Assembly: GCA_963930655.1 (NCBI GenBank)
Contig: OZ005610.1
Coordinates: 22,885,001 to 22,949,000, forward strand
Reading direction: 5' to 3'
Source: Myrica gale
Taxonomy: Eukaryota; Streptophyta; Magnoliopsida; Fagales; Myricaceae
Length of the DNA: 64,000 nt
Position numbers and translations under genes: made by a program. Below the pieces are notes generated by a model that worked only from the letters and a program-made list of their open reading frames with translations, had not been told where the DNA came from and did not search any database. The stretch's first letter is position 1. Every line of letters starts with the position of its first letter. This document shows, piece after piece, positions 47,081 to 58,609 of the stretch.

Positions 47081-48094
47081 TTTGTCGTAGATCTGTTTGG
47101 CACACAGATTTTGGTACTGGACAAAGTCAAATGTAGTTAGCTGCAACGTGAAGTCTTTGCATATGCTCCCTGATGTCACTGCACGCAATGTTTACCACAT
47201 TGCTGTAACGGGACTCCACGGATCTGAATCTTATGTTTCTGTTTTCTTGAGAAGAAGTCTAATCTTGTATTTTATGCATGATGTTTTATGGATCAAATAT
47301 GCTTACAGTTTTTTACATGATAGATAAATACTTCAATCAAATACTTTATATTTCGTATTGTTTAAAATTTAATACGAACAATATTAAATAATACAAGACT
47401 CACATAATGTATCGTTCTAAATTGTACTTATAATTCGGATAGAAATTATAGAGTATTTGATTGTAAGTTTCTTTTTTCTTTTAATTCTCAGATTATTATA
47501 TTCTCTAATTTGCTATCCAAATAAGATGATTCAAGAGAGATAAACCTGATATATTCGTTCTTATAAATGCTGCCTGAGTTGTTTGCCCCACCTCAATTGC
47601 GATCCAAGGCCAGTCATTTGCTACTTTTGAGGGAATCTTTGCCAGATGCTTTTGTCCGACTTTCTTTCAGGCGACAAGGCAGGAAATGCAATCCTTAGTG
47701 ACCAGACAACAACCGGTATAGGTTTTCCTTCTAATTATTTAAATGTCATCAATGATTATCGAGTTTCATTCGTGTCCATCCGGTGTAGAATCATATGTGG
47801 TTGAATTCTGCAATTTCTTATTAAAAATAATTATTTATATATATAATTCCTACCAGTTAACTCGAGTGGCATGTTTGAAATGGTGTCCTGTGCCAAACCA
47901 CTTGGAGATTGGAAGAAGATTTTAAGAAGATAATGATTTGAGGGGCCTTTAGGTATTGGAGCCTTGCTGGGCCCATAACTGTCCACCAGAGAATTAGAAA
48001 TTTTGAAAGGGAAGAAGTGGGCTGAAACCTAGAAGTCTGATAAAATGTCAGAAGTGATGTGGTCAGGATGTCGTTGAGGAGCTTGGGCCCAGGA
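47081..48094. other. Gene-free DNA
   Basis: No exon or RNA gene could be supported. From about 47940 the sequence carries several TGGGCC/GGGCCC motifs, which belong to the candidate promoter listed next. Confidence 0.4.
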
Positions 48095-48234
48095 TTCTAT
48101 ATAAAGTGGGCTTAAATCTATTTTAAATTGGGCTCTTTTTGCTTCAAAGCAAACCGGTACAAAGCAAAGTATCAGAGAATCGCCCTCCAGTAGGAGTTTT
48201 TCGTTGATTTGATGTTTTTTCTGAAGACGGCAGG
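48095..48234 (+). promoter_or_regulatory. Candidate promoter with TATA box and upstream TGGGCC elements
   Basis: TCTATATAAAG starts near 48098. The 150 bp above it carry GGGCCCATAACT, AAGTGGGCTGAAACC and TTGGGCCCAGG, which resemble the TGGGCY (site II) elements of plant housekeeping promoters. A start codon follows at 48235. Inferred from motifs only. Confidence 0.4.
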
Positions 48235-48396
48235 ATGGGCGGCCGTAGCTTCGTCATAAGTGGGCTCCTAGCCTTTTCATTTTTTGGTATCAAGTTCCTG
48301 AGGTTGGATTTCAAAAAAAAATATTGTAATTTCTTGCTCGGATGTAATCCGTGTAATTCTGAGAGAGACCGAGCAAATAGATGTTACACCATTTAA
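48235..48396 (+). CDS. Small open frame (53 aa) or orphan first exon
   Basis: ATG at 48235 reads MGGRSFVISGLLAFSFFGI, a hydrophobic start like a signal peptide, and stops at 48394-48396. A GT donor (TTTTTTG|GTATCAAG) lies after about 17 codons, so this may instead be the first exon of a gene whose remainder was displaced when the inverted repeat that starts at 48496 arose. No family is recognised. Confidence 0.3.
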   Translation: MGGRSFVISGLLAFSFFGIKFLRLDFKKKYCNFLLGCNPCNSERDRANRCYTI

Positions 48397-48495
48397 TGCA
48401 GTATATAAAGTTTCTAACAACATATACACCATTTAATGCTGTCTATATAAAGTTTCTAACAACATAAGCCTTATAATAGAGTCCACCTACCTACT

Positions 48496-48665
48496 GTGTA
48501 CAAAAACGAAATTTATGGCATTGGATAAGGACCTTTTGTTGCAAAGGTCACCATCAGTGACGAAGAAACAGAGGTGGTAGAGGAAGAGGAAGTTGAAGGA
48601 GGAGGAACAAGACAGCTGTGTCATTATTGGAAATGGCTAGTGGGGTTTTTGTTTTTGCCTAAATT
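48496..48665 (+). pseudogene. Inverted fragment of the GATA gene 3' end
   Basis: Nearly the same as the coding sequence at 54544-54711 but on the other strand (AAGAAACAGAGGTGG, AAGTTGAAGGAGGAGGAAC, TTTTTGCCTAAATTAGG). The zinc finger and upstream exons are absent. Small differences break the frame before the natural stop, so it does not encode the GATA tail. Host-gene fragment, not functional. Confidence 0.9.
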
Positions 48666-49995
48666 AGGAAAAAAAGAAAAGGGAATAAGAACAATGACCT
48701 AACTAACCAACACATATACATTTTGTCCCTTAGTTTTAGTTTTAGTTTAATCAAACAATGGAAATGCCCTCTTTTTCATGTTAATTGGGTTTTTTTTTTC
48801 AATATAGGAGGAAAGTGATAGTCGGGGGAATTAGAGAGTGATGATTGGGGGAATGACATTCCTGATGTTTTTTTTTGGTATGGCCTATTTCATTACATTG
48901 TACATAACCTCGGAAGTAATGAATATATCGTTTTCCCTTTTCATGTTTGTCGTTTATGCTGATTATGATGAATTTTCCGGCCGAAAATTGTTTGTTTGGC
49001 TTTGATTGTGGGAAGCTGTACGGAGATTGCTCTGTGCAATCGCTAGAACGTCTGGTGAAAAGATGTTTGAACTGTATGTGATGGTGTTTTTGGTTGAAAG
49101 GAATGAATATGACGACCCCTACAGTAGGTACCAAATTTCCTTCTGCAGCTGTGACTCGTGCTTCTGCAATTCTGGCAGATGTGAGTGCCACCTTGTAGTA
49201 AGGTGGTTCTGAGGTGAATGCTCCAGGACATGAGATTCAAGGGGCATCTAAGGTGGCTCCAACTGCTTATAAGAATTGCTATATGTACTATCTATATATG
49301 GAGCTTATGAAGTCGAGCAGAGCTAGATCTCCAGAACTAGTTGCGACTCTCGTATCAAAATACCCCCAACATTCTTGTTTGAGCATCATTACCTATCCTT
49401 CCTATAGTAGCTAGATGGGTATGTTTTCTGGGATTATGATGTTCTCTAATTTTCTACTTGGAACTTTACAATTCAGAGAGAGATAGATCGAGTAGGTGGA
49501 CTCTATTATAAGGCTCATATTATTCAAAACTTTATATAGGCAGTGATAAGGATAGATTTCTCGGCCCGGAGAAAGGATTACTATTGTTGAGGCTCAATAT
49601 GAAAGGAAACAGGACCTGGGCCGGATATAAAAGGCTGAGACTCATCCAAATACAAATAAGTTCTTGTCGACTGAAAATTAGCCATTTGGAGAAGATCGAC
49701 AACCCTCTTAAATGAGGGGTCGCGTCGAGCATGAAAAGGTGAGGTCTAAGGGATAATCGATAATCTGATTCCTTGACAAAATTGATACTAGAAAGAATAA
49801 TATCTAGTCATTACATGAAAATGAGGGGAAAAGTGGGCCCCACTCAATAAATAGGGGTAGAACGTGCATGATGGAGGAAACCGTCATAAAAAAGAAAATA
49901 TAGGTGGTTGGCATCCAAAAAATAGAGAAAAAGCAAAGATAAAGATGCAAGGTCGAGGCCGATTGAGCCCCCGACCCAAGTGGAAAAGAAAGAAT
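48496..49995. repeat. Left arm of a 1.5-kb inverted repeat (GATA 3' end + gypsy LTR)
   Basis: Inverted copy of 53241-54711. It carries, in order, the last third of the GATA coding region (48496-48665), GATA 3' flank (to about 49130) and Ty3-gypsy LTR sequence (about 49130-49995). Alignment by eye is continuous, with scattered differences and an extra segment of about 100 bp near 49160-49265 that the right arm lacks. Confidence 0.88.
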
Positions 49996-50249
49996 GGTTC
50001 AAAAAATAGGTAGAAAGGCTCGAATCTACCGTTCAAGAACTCAAACACGATAGGATAAAATGTCGAACCTCCATTAGAGCAACCCACTCATCCCTAAAAG
50101 GAGAGTAGCCAGTTAATGGAACCGATAAAGCCACACCAGGAGGGAGACGAAAGTGTTACTGTGTCGGCAAACCATAATTTTGGCAATAGCCACACCAAAA
50201 AATAGATTCTCCTCACTCACGGAAAGCCCATAATTTTGGCAAGAATCAA

Positions 50250-50990
50250 CAGACCAAAGAGGCCAAGGAGTTGTCAAAAGAAACAAAGCAATTGAAGCAA
50301 GACTTCCAAATTCAAATAGCCCGCTGCGAACACGAGGTGGGCGAGTCCAAGAAATATAAAGAAGAGTGTCATAGCGGCAGAGGCTAGGGCTGATCAGGAA
50401 CACAAGGCTCTCCATGACCTAATTAGAGAACTCGAAACTTTCAAGGTGCAGGCCACATGTGAGAAGGATTCCCTAATTACCCAGGCCACACGTGAGAAAG
50501 ATGCCCTGATTGCCCAAGCACAACATACCATAGACACCCTAGAAGCATCACTCATCAGGGGGAAAGCACAAGGTCGACACTTCAAGACCGCATATCCGGT
50601 TTGGAAGGCTATGTGACTTGGCTCGAGGAAAAGGGTCGCAAACTATGGGATTCTTTAAGTCTAGGAGAGGAGCGTATCAGCTTCCTAGAAGGCGAGGTGA
50701 AACGCATATCGGATCAGGTTGAGCTTTGAGAAAATCAGGTTAAAACACTTGACAGATGAGGTGACCGAGGTGTGACATCAACTCCAACTTGAGATAGGAA
50801 ACTCATATGACTGTTGGGCCCAAAGGTTTATAGGCGGTTTTAACTCCCTCAAGATTGCCTTGTCTGCTCGATATCCTGACTTGGATTATTCTGAGATTTC
50901 AGTAGGGAAATTATCTGTCGCTTTTGCCCAACCTGGAATCCCAGCTCTTGGGCTACGTATCGCATTTTCTGGGCTCATGGGCTACATATC
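50250..50990 (+). pseudogene. Coiled-coil remnant of a retroelement-type protein
   Basis: Plus-strand stretches such as ISGLEGYVTWLEEKGRK, EERISFLEGEVKRI and FIGGFNSLKIALSARYPDLD resemble the coiled stalk and C-terminal part of plant proteins labelled gypsy-type transposon domain. It is a broken fossil with several interruptions. Its direction is opposite to the gag region at 51540-52950. Confidence 0.5.
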
Positions 50991-51049
50991 GCATTTTCTA
51001 ACCTTTGGCGTAAGTGTCATCAATAGGTGTTTTGTCTAAGGTACGTCAG

Positions 51050-51345
51050 CTTTGGACACGAAGACTCCATATAACCACTCATGGATATCTAGGCACGAGA
51101 GCTTCAGATCAAAATTGATAGATATCTGGACACGAAGGCTCCAGATCACAACTTATAGATAATTGAGCACGAGAGCTCCAGATCACATCTCATAAATATC
51201 TGGACACGAGGGCTCCAGATCACATCTGATAGATCCAGGACCCGGGGGCTCCTGCCTTCTTCCTTTTTTTGGGAACGAGGGCCAAATAGTAATATTTCAT
51301 AATAAATATTTGGGCACGAGGGCTTCAGATCACATCTCATAGTTT
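51050..51345. repeat. Minisatellite, about 40-45 bp unit
   Basis: Six or seven degenerate units of the form GATATCTGGACACGAGGGCT + CCAGATCACAACTSATA, tandem, inside the gypsy-derived region. One unit is displaced by a TTCTTCCTTTTTTTGGGAA segment. Confidence 0.8.
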
Positions 51346-51539
51346 TTTTCACAAATACATGTTCTAACAAAAGTTAATACATACCTATATTCGATGGGTG
51401 TTTTCGTCCCTCATGTGCCCTTCAACATGAAATTATAACAACTTCGGGCTTATATCTTATCTCCAAAAACTTCACCTACACCGAACGGAGTTGGGATACA
51501 TGACCCCTTCTACATCTTTATCGGAGAATGTCAAAAAGG

Positions 51540-54045
51540 CCAAGACGACCCTTGATTTTTTAGCCAGTGGAGCTTCAGCTAAGCATATTTGGTGTTGGTG
51601 AGCTTCCTAGGCATAGGCTTTTCTTCCTCTTAAACTGAGGCCGTCTGTCGATGGACCTCCGGCTATTGTATGAATGGTGTGAATCTCCCGTTGTGGTGGA
51701 GGAGGCGGATTCGGACCTAACTCCTCGGGGAAGGGGTACACCAATCCCGTCTTGTTGCCTCTTGGGCTTTAGTAATTTATTCATCCCCTATAAAATTTTG
51801 GGCTTTTGTCATCATGTCAGCATACTTCAAGAGGCTATTTCGAGCCAGTGGTGAAAGAAATCACTTTTCATGGCTAACCCAATTATCACAGCCATAATCA
51901 TTGAGTTGTCATCGGTAACGTCGACATCAAGGGCTTCCTTGTTAAATCGTGCCAGGAAATTACGGAGGCACTCACCTTGATTCTGACGTATACATAGGAG
52001 ATGAGTAGGGGGCTTTCTAGTTAAGCGACTAGCTAAGAAGTTGCTGACAAAAGTCGTACTAAGATCCTTGAAATTATGAATGTTGTTTAGGGAAGTTGCC
52101 CGAACCACTTTCGGGCAAACTTCCTTAGCGTGAGGGGAAAAGATCGACACATGAAAGCGTCTGCCACCCCCTAATAAGTCATGTGCCCTTTGAAGATTTC
52201 CAAGTGATCTGTGAGATCTTCTGACCCATCAAAGGTTACTACAGGTGGAGCTCGATATTTCGGCGGGGTCGGGTACTCCAAAATTTGGTGAATGAAAGGG
52301 AAGTCAGTTTGCTGGATGAGATTGTTCAGGGTTGAAGAATGTTTTCCCCTTACTTCGCTTTGCATGACCTCCAGTACTCGTTCCATTTCCAGGAGTCTAC
52401 CCTTCTGTCGCTCCTCATTTGTCTGACTCGCTTCCATTGGTTGTCGCCCCTCCAAGCTAGAAAAACTCGAGGGTGGATCAGTCCTTTCTGGGTTAACCCG
52501 CGATGATTGTCGGTTTGACCGCCGGGCATGGGGGCTATCCTCTAGTTGGCGAGACAACCTTTCACTCTTGGAGCGCATTTCCTCTATGCATCTTGCGACA
52601 TAACCGATATTATTTTCCAAGTCGCTCAGGCGGTCACTGGCCTCCTGCATAGTTCCCAAAGTGGCTCTCCCTGCAAAGGGAGCCACAGAGTCTGATTGGG
52701 AAAACTCCAAGGAGAGGGGGTTCTCTACAGGGACGGGAGGAATCTGGGTCATTCCCGTTGTCACAGTTACAGTTTGAGTGCTACTAACCTGTGGAGGGGG
52801 TGAACCTAGAGCAACTGAGATTGCTTTACCTCGAAGGGAGCCCTCCGTAGCCATCTGCCAAGGTATATGTTGACGAGGAGAGCTTTTTGGAAGCTTTCGT
52901 GCCCGTAGTGGGTAGGGTAGGATAACCAATTAAAGTTTTCCACAAACGACGTCATATGATGAAGCCATTTTTAACCGACCTATCACAAAATTCACTTGGC
53001 CAAGAACCCAAGGGAGCTAGGCCTGAGGGCTAGCGCTTGAGATGGGTTGAAAGACTCAGACTCTCATTCCTTCCTCCTACAAGCAAAGAAAACATACTTA
53101 TACCCGGGGTCATTCCCGTAGGAGATTTTTCCGATGCCTTTGTTAGTCATCATCTTTCTATCTTTTGTTTATTGGTTTGATTATGAATGTGAGAGAGAGA
53201 GTGTGTGCGTACCTTTTTCTCCTATTTCTTCCTCTATTTATCTTCCTTTTCCACCTGGGCTAGGGGTTCGATGGGCATATGCCTTGCATCTTTATCTTTG
53301 CTTTTTCTCTATTTTTTGGGTGCTAGCCACCTATATTTTCTTTTTGATGACGTTTTTCCTTATTATGTACCTTCTACCCCAATTTATTGAGTTGGGCCCA
53401 TTTTTCCCCTCCTTCCGATTGGTCCTCAGACCTCAGGAGGGCGGCCTCTGTTTACTCATTTAATGACCAAATATTATTCTTTCTAGTATCTTTTTTGTCA
53501 GAGAATCAGATGATAAATTATCCCTTAGACCTCACATTTTCATGCTCGACGCGACCCCCCATTCAAGAGGGTTGTCGGCCTTCTCCAAATGGCTAATTTC
53601 AAATTACAAGAACTTGTTTGTATTAGGATGGGTCTCAACCTTTTCTATCCGACTCAGGACCCGTTTCCTTTCTCATTGGGCCTCAGCAGTAGTAATCCTT
53701 TCTCAGGACAGAAAAATCTATCTTCATCGCTGCCTATATAAAGTTTCGAACAATATGAACCTTATAATAAAGTCCACATACTCGATCTATCTCTCTCGAA
53801 TTGTAAAGTGCAATCCATGTAGAAAATTAGAGAGCATCCTAATCCCATAAAACATACCCATCTAGCTATTATAGGAAGGATAGGTCATGATGCTCAAACA
53901 AGAATGTCGGGGACATTACGAGAGTCGCAACTAGGTCTGGAGATCCAGGTCTGCTCGACTTCATAAGCTCCATATCTAGATAGTACATATAGCAATTCTT
54001 ATCAGCAGCACGAGTCACAGATGCAGATGGAAAATTTGGTACCAA
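51540..54045 (-). mobile_element. Truncated Ty3-gypsy retrotransposon (LTR + gag), broken
   Basis: Fossil on the minus strand. The LTR runs from about 54,045 down to about 52,955, followed by a primer-site-like TGACGTCGTTTGTGG (plus 52940-52954). A gag region follows from 52929 to about 51540 with the retrotransposon-gag signature: a Ser/Pro-rich N-terminus with a coiled segment (residues about 95-190), then a capsid core with TFDGSEDLTDHLEIFKGHM and FLARFNKEALDV. There is no protease, reverse transcriptase or integrase, and no second LTR in direct orientation. It is broken in several places and merges into unrelated element sequence near 51,500. Old to middle-aged. Confidence 0.8.
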
Positions 54046-54711
54046 CTGTAGGGATCGTCATTTTCATTCCTTTCAACCAAAAACACCATCACATAGAGTT
54101 TAAACATCTTTTCACCGGACGTTCTAGCGATTGAACAGAGCAATCTCCGTACAGCTTCCCACGATCAAAGCCAAACAAACAATTTCCGGAAAACATCATC
54201 ATAATCAGCATAAACAACAAACATGAAAAGGGGCAACGATGTATTCACTATTCATTACTTCCGAGGTTATGTACAATGTTATGAAATAGGCCATACCAAA
54301 AAAGAACAACAGGAATGTCATTCACCCAACCATCACTCTCTAATTCCCCCGACTATCACTTTCCTCCTGTATTGAAAAAACCCAATTAACATGAACAAGA
54401 GGGCATTTCCATTGTTTGATTAAACTAAAACTAAAACTAAAACGGAGGGGCAAAAAAAAGAAGTAACCTAAAAGGACAACAAAAGGTATATGTGTTGGTT
54501 GGTTAGGGTCATTGTTCTTACCCCTTTTGTCTTTTTTCCTAATTTAGGCAAAAACAAATCCCCCACTGGCCATTGCCATTAATGACACAGCTGCTTGTTC
54601 CTCCTCCTTCAACTTCCTCCTCCTCTGCCACCTCTGTTTCTTCATCACTGATGGTGACCTTTGCAACAAAAAGTCCTTACCCAATACCATTAATTTCGTT
54701 TTCAAGGACAC
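53241..54711. repeat. Right arm of the 1.5-kb inverted repeat
   Basis: Inverted partner of 48496-49995. Holds most of the gypsy LTR (53241 to about 54045), GATA 3' flank (about 54046-54543) and the end of the intact GATA gene (54544-54711). This arm looks like the original because it continues into the complete GATA gene. Confidence 0.88.
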
Positions 54712-55960
54712 GGTAAGGTCTCTACCATCGTTACCAACGGTTATAGCAGTAGACGTGATTTTAGCAGAAGGGGAGGGTGTGGAGGTAACAGTAGTCGAAC
54801 CATGACCATGTGATCTGTCTCTTTTCCTATATGATGCGCTGCTAAAACCCACCATAGATATCCTCCTCTTCCTGTATCTGATCCCACATGCGTTACATAG
54901 TGACTGCAAAAAACGAGATCAATCATACCAATCTATCACAAAAAGAGCTGTACAAAAAAAAATCACAGCACCAGATCGGGAATTGGAAAACAAATTTTAC
55001 AGAATGACAAGATGAAATGGCTATGATAATTTTCTCTTGCTCAGGAAAAACTAGTGATGACAAAAAATAGCATTACCCAAATACAGATCAAGAGAATATA
55101 ATATATCAAAATCACAAACACAAGACATTCAAGCAAACAGTGACCTGAAAATCAGAAAATACAAGGAATCATTACTGAAAAGCCATAAATCGAGTAGAAC
55201 CGAGTGGGTTTGGTAGCACATAAATATAAAAAGTGACCCAACAAAGCGGAACCCATCCATCAAGACCATCAAGATCGGAATATTGACTTGGAGAAAAGGA
55301 AAAGAGAGACCCACAAAATAGAAACAAGATAGACCCAGGAAAATCAAAGATCGAAATGAAGTGGGTAACGATGACCGACTCGTATAGAAAAAATTTTATT
55401 TATGAACAGTGACAAGAAGACTGAGAACACGAGTCAAAATAAAAAAAATCAAGTGAAGAACACTCGGAAATAGTGATATCATTAAACAAAAAGAGAGAAG
55501 AATCAGAGACCCAGGTGCCCCACATCACAAGCACAGATGGATAACATCAAGTACCTTTCAAAAAGAATGAAAAAGCTGTAAAAATTAAAAGATTAAAAGA
55601 TTTGTCGACTGGAAAATTACCTTGGGCCCAGCAGGTCCACCTCTCCACAAGGGGGTCGTAGTGGTCTTGCAATCCGTACAGCACTTCTTGTTCTCACTCA
55701 CTGTTTCCTCTGATAATGATTCCTGAATCACAACCAATAATGGGTGTCATCAACACATGTTAAGCTTGCCGAAAAAAAAAACACATGCATTGAAGTAAAC
55801 AAAGAATCTCAGATAGAAGCCAAACTACGAAAGATTGAAGTTCTTTTTTTTTTCAGTCTCTGTCAAAGGAAGCATTTTTGTTTAACGCCTTTAAAGAAAG
55901 AATTGAAGTCCAAATACTATTCTCGAACCCCACCTTTTCCATGAGATCCATCACGCCCAT
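54544..55960 (-). CDS. B-class GATA transcription factor (162 aa)
   Basis: Nuclear DNA-binding factor for GATA motifs. Three minus-strand exons, 55960-55934, 55722-55621 and 54903-54544 (489 nt), splice in frame: MGVMDLMEK, then ESLSEETVSENKKCCTDCKT, then SLCNACGIRYRKRR. The single plant-type zinc finger (C-X2-C, 18-residue loop with TTTPLWRGGPAGPK, C-X2-C) spans about residues 22-50. The C-terminus EEEQAAVSLMAMASGGFVFA corresponds to the LLM tail of GATA15/16/17-type factors (usually AAVLLMALS), here with Ser for the first Leu. Length fits that group (about 140-160 aa). The group controls greening, stomata and cytokinin/light responses (family knowledge). Its 3' end is duplicated in reverse at 48496. 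Start: only ATG upstream of the finger in frame with a good donor. Confidence 0.93.
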
Positions 55961-56410
55961 AAAACCAGCTTTTCAAAGATCTTACACACAGAGAGGGAAG
56001 GGAGGAGATGACAAAACAGACGACCAGAGAAAAACGAGAAAACGAAAAACGAAACGCAAAACAGAATTACAGAAAAAGAGAGAGAAAAGGAGGGCGACAG
56101 AAAGAGAAAGGGCTACGCGAAACGGGAACTGACATTTTAGGGGGCCGGGGGGTGGGGGACGGGTTAGGGAAGAGGGAAGAACCGACAGAGAGCTCAGTGG
56201 ATATGCACAAACCCATAGACCTAATGTTTTGGCTTGACGGAATGACGGAAATACCCTCGACTTGTAACGTTTGGTGGCAGCACACCCGCCAAATTATGGT
56301 GAAAGAAGCGAGCCACGTGTCAATATGCGAGAGCAGGTATCATTTAGGTAATTGCATGGTTTGTCTAGAGAAACATGTCAGACTCGCACTACAGTACACA
56401 TGAGATTTTA
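55961..56410 (-). promoter_or_regulatory. Presumed promoter and 5' UTR of the GATA gene
   Basis: Next to the start lies a purine-rich (GA/AAAG) 150-bp stretch, a TTTCTCTCT leader on the coding strand. No TATA box was chosen. Role from position. Confidence 0.35.
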
Positions 56411-56609
56411 GGCTGGGTGGAAATTTTAAGAGCAGGCTCGGCCACGAAAATTTTTTAAGATTTTTTTGGATACAAAATATTCACATTCAAACATTATTTT
56501 TAATCATACATAAAAATAAGTATAACACGCGTAACAATAAATTTAACATCACATAAAAATTTTCAAAACACAAAAAAATTTTTAAAATACTATACAACCG
56601 AACAGCCCC
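56411..56609. mobile_element. Degenerate Tourist-like MITE
   Basis: Right end AACCGAACAGCCCC followed by TAA, and inner TAACACGCGTAACAATAAA plus TTAACATCACATAAAAATT, match the MITEs at 12389 and 33240. The left end is less clear. Confidence 0.65.
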
Positions 56610-57103
56610 TAAGTATCGGCGTTTGTGGAATATTATTGTTTGTGAAAAAATTATGGTAATTGGTAAAAAATGAAAAGAGAAAAGATTTTTAATAAAATTT
56701 ATAATAATAAAAAATTAGTTGATAAATTTTTTAATATTAATTCCAAATAATTGAGACTAATTATTTTGGGTTCAAACTAGTGATAAGTTTAGAAGTTCAC
56801 TTCCAAAATCAAAATTTTATAGAAATTTTAAAAATATTGTAAAAATGAAGGTGAATTAAAAAACTATTAAATTTTGACAGAAATTAGTAAAAAATTAAAT
56901 ATTTGATAAAAATTAATTTAAAAAAGAGATTGTTTAAATGACTTTTTTAGATTTATTTTTAAATTATTTTCTTTTAATAAATTTTAAAATGAAGAGAAAT
57001 TTTGACCAAAAATTTTAATTTACATCTAGTCCTAATGCGCAAAAAGTTTATTTGCTTCCCTTCTTCGGCCAGCACAGCTTGATCATGATTTCATTTTAAA
57101 TAT
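56610..57103. other. AT-rich gene-free DNA
   Basis: Long A/T runs; nothing else could be recognised. Confidence 0.5.
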
Positions 57104-57419
57104 GAGGTTTGAATGTTAAAAAGGTCTATATGGTCTAAGATTTTCTAAAAAAAAATATATGTACTTCAATTTGGATGATTTTGGTCCCTGTACTTCATTC
57201 GTCTTCCCAAAAAGGTCATCCGCCAGTGTGGCCCCATCTGTTTAACGTCTTCTGCCGATGTGTCTAACAGAGCTGCCACGTGTACATGGGGCCACATTGA
57301 CGGATGAACTTTATTGGGAAGACGTATGAAGTATAGGACCAAAATCATCCAAATTGAAGTACAAAGACTTCTTTGAAAAAATCTTAAACCACAATAACCT
57401 TTTTAGTATTTAAGCCTAA
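57104..57419. repeat. Foldback element, copy 1 of a family
   Basis: Inverted arms (AATTTGGATGATTTTGGTCC left; GGACCAAAATCATCCAAATT right) around a core with TTTAACGTCTTC, CTAACAGAGCTGCCACGTG. The right end reads TTTTTAGTATTTAAGCCTAA. Same family as 58610-58927. Confidence 0.85.
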
Positions 57420-57910
57420 CCACTGAGATTCAATAGAAAAGAAGGAAAAAAAAGTTCAGCAAGTCAAAAACGAAATCCTTGGATAGAACATATCGTACCT
57501 GATTACAAAATAATTTCTATTTTTTTTTCTATTATATTATTCTTTTTTCATTATAATATTCATTCAAATATTTTCTTTCTCTCACTTTTTTCACTAACGC
57601 CCATAAACTAACTTCATTTTTCACCACTTTCATACCCCAACATTTTAACAATCAAAATAAAATTCGTAGTTCAGACTAATAAATAATATTTGAATATTAG
57701 TTAGGGGATTAAAAAAGTGAAGATTTTTCTATTTTTTTAGTAATTTTCTTTTTCATAGAAAAACTCAACATTTCTAATGCATCTAAATTTTACAATAATC
57801 ACTATTAAAATTATCAATACAGTAAGTACGCGCTCCATAATACCATCTTGAACTAGGACTTGCTTAATATATATTTTTTCCTTGAGATGCTTTGTTTATG
57901 TTTGGGAAAA
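57420..57910. other. AT-rich gene-free DNA
   Basis: No gene could be supported. A MITE-like AT-rich block with TTTTCACTAACGCCC and CATTTTAACAATCAAAA lies at about 57490-57665. Confidence 0.4.
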
Positions 57911-58470
57911 AGTCATTTTTCGCCCCAAAAATTTGCGTCAATTGCCTTTCACTCCCATTAATTTTAAAATTTGCGATTTACGTCCTATAAGTATGAAACA
58001 TTTGCAATTTTCGTCCATAGTCAAAATTTCCGATATAATTGACAGAATTCGGCATTAAATTGACCGAAATAACCCTCCAAAAAATTACTAAAAAATTAAA
58101 AAATTTATCATAAATTTTTAAAAATGATATCAATCTATTAAAAAAGCAATATTGAAACTATTTATTTATTGAAAAAGTAAAAAATATTAAAAAAGAAATA
58201 TTTAAACTATATTTGAATAATCATAAAAATATTAAAAAAAGTAATATTGAAACTATTTGAATAATCTATATATTTTTAATTTATTTCTCAAATATTTATT
58301 TATTTTTTGAAAAATTGTCTTTGAGGACATTTCGATCATTTTAATACCGAATTCTGTCAAGTTTAACGGAAATTTTGACTGTGGACGAACATTGCAAATG
58401 TTTCATACTTATAGGACGTAAATCGCAATTTTAAAGTTAGAGGGAGTGAATTGCAATTGATGCAAACTCG
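57911..58470. repeat. Foldback element with AT-rich loop
   Basis: Left arm about 57911-58075 (GCGATTTACGTCCTATAAG, GACAGAATTCGGCATTAAA) and right arm about 58310-58470 (CTTATAGGACGTAAATCGC, TAATACCGAATTCTGTCAAG) are inverted copies around a very AT-rich loop. Arm core TTTAACGGAAATTTTGACTG. Confidence 0.85.
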
Positions 58471-58609
58471 AGCTCAAGCATCCTCACCCACCTCTCTTCG
58501 ATCTGCCCCTCCATCGTTTGTTCTTCGAGTCAGGTACGACATGTCTATCCGCGGATTTCGTTCTTGACTTGCTGAGTTTTTTTCCTTCTTTTCTATCGAA
58601 TCCCAATGG

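Noticed and set aside
48799-49240. Open frames on both strands in the GATA 3' flank/LTR arm
   Set aside because: The same stretch in the right arm does not keep these frames open, so they are not conserved.
51050-51345. CRISPR-like regular repeats
   Set aside because: Units are adjacent without unique spacers and the DNA is plant nuclear; it is a minisatellite.
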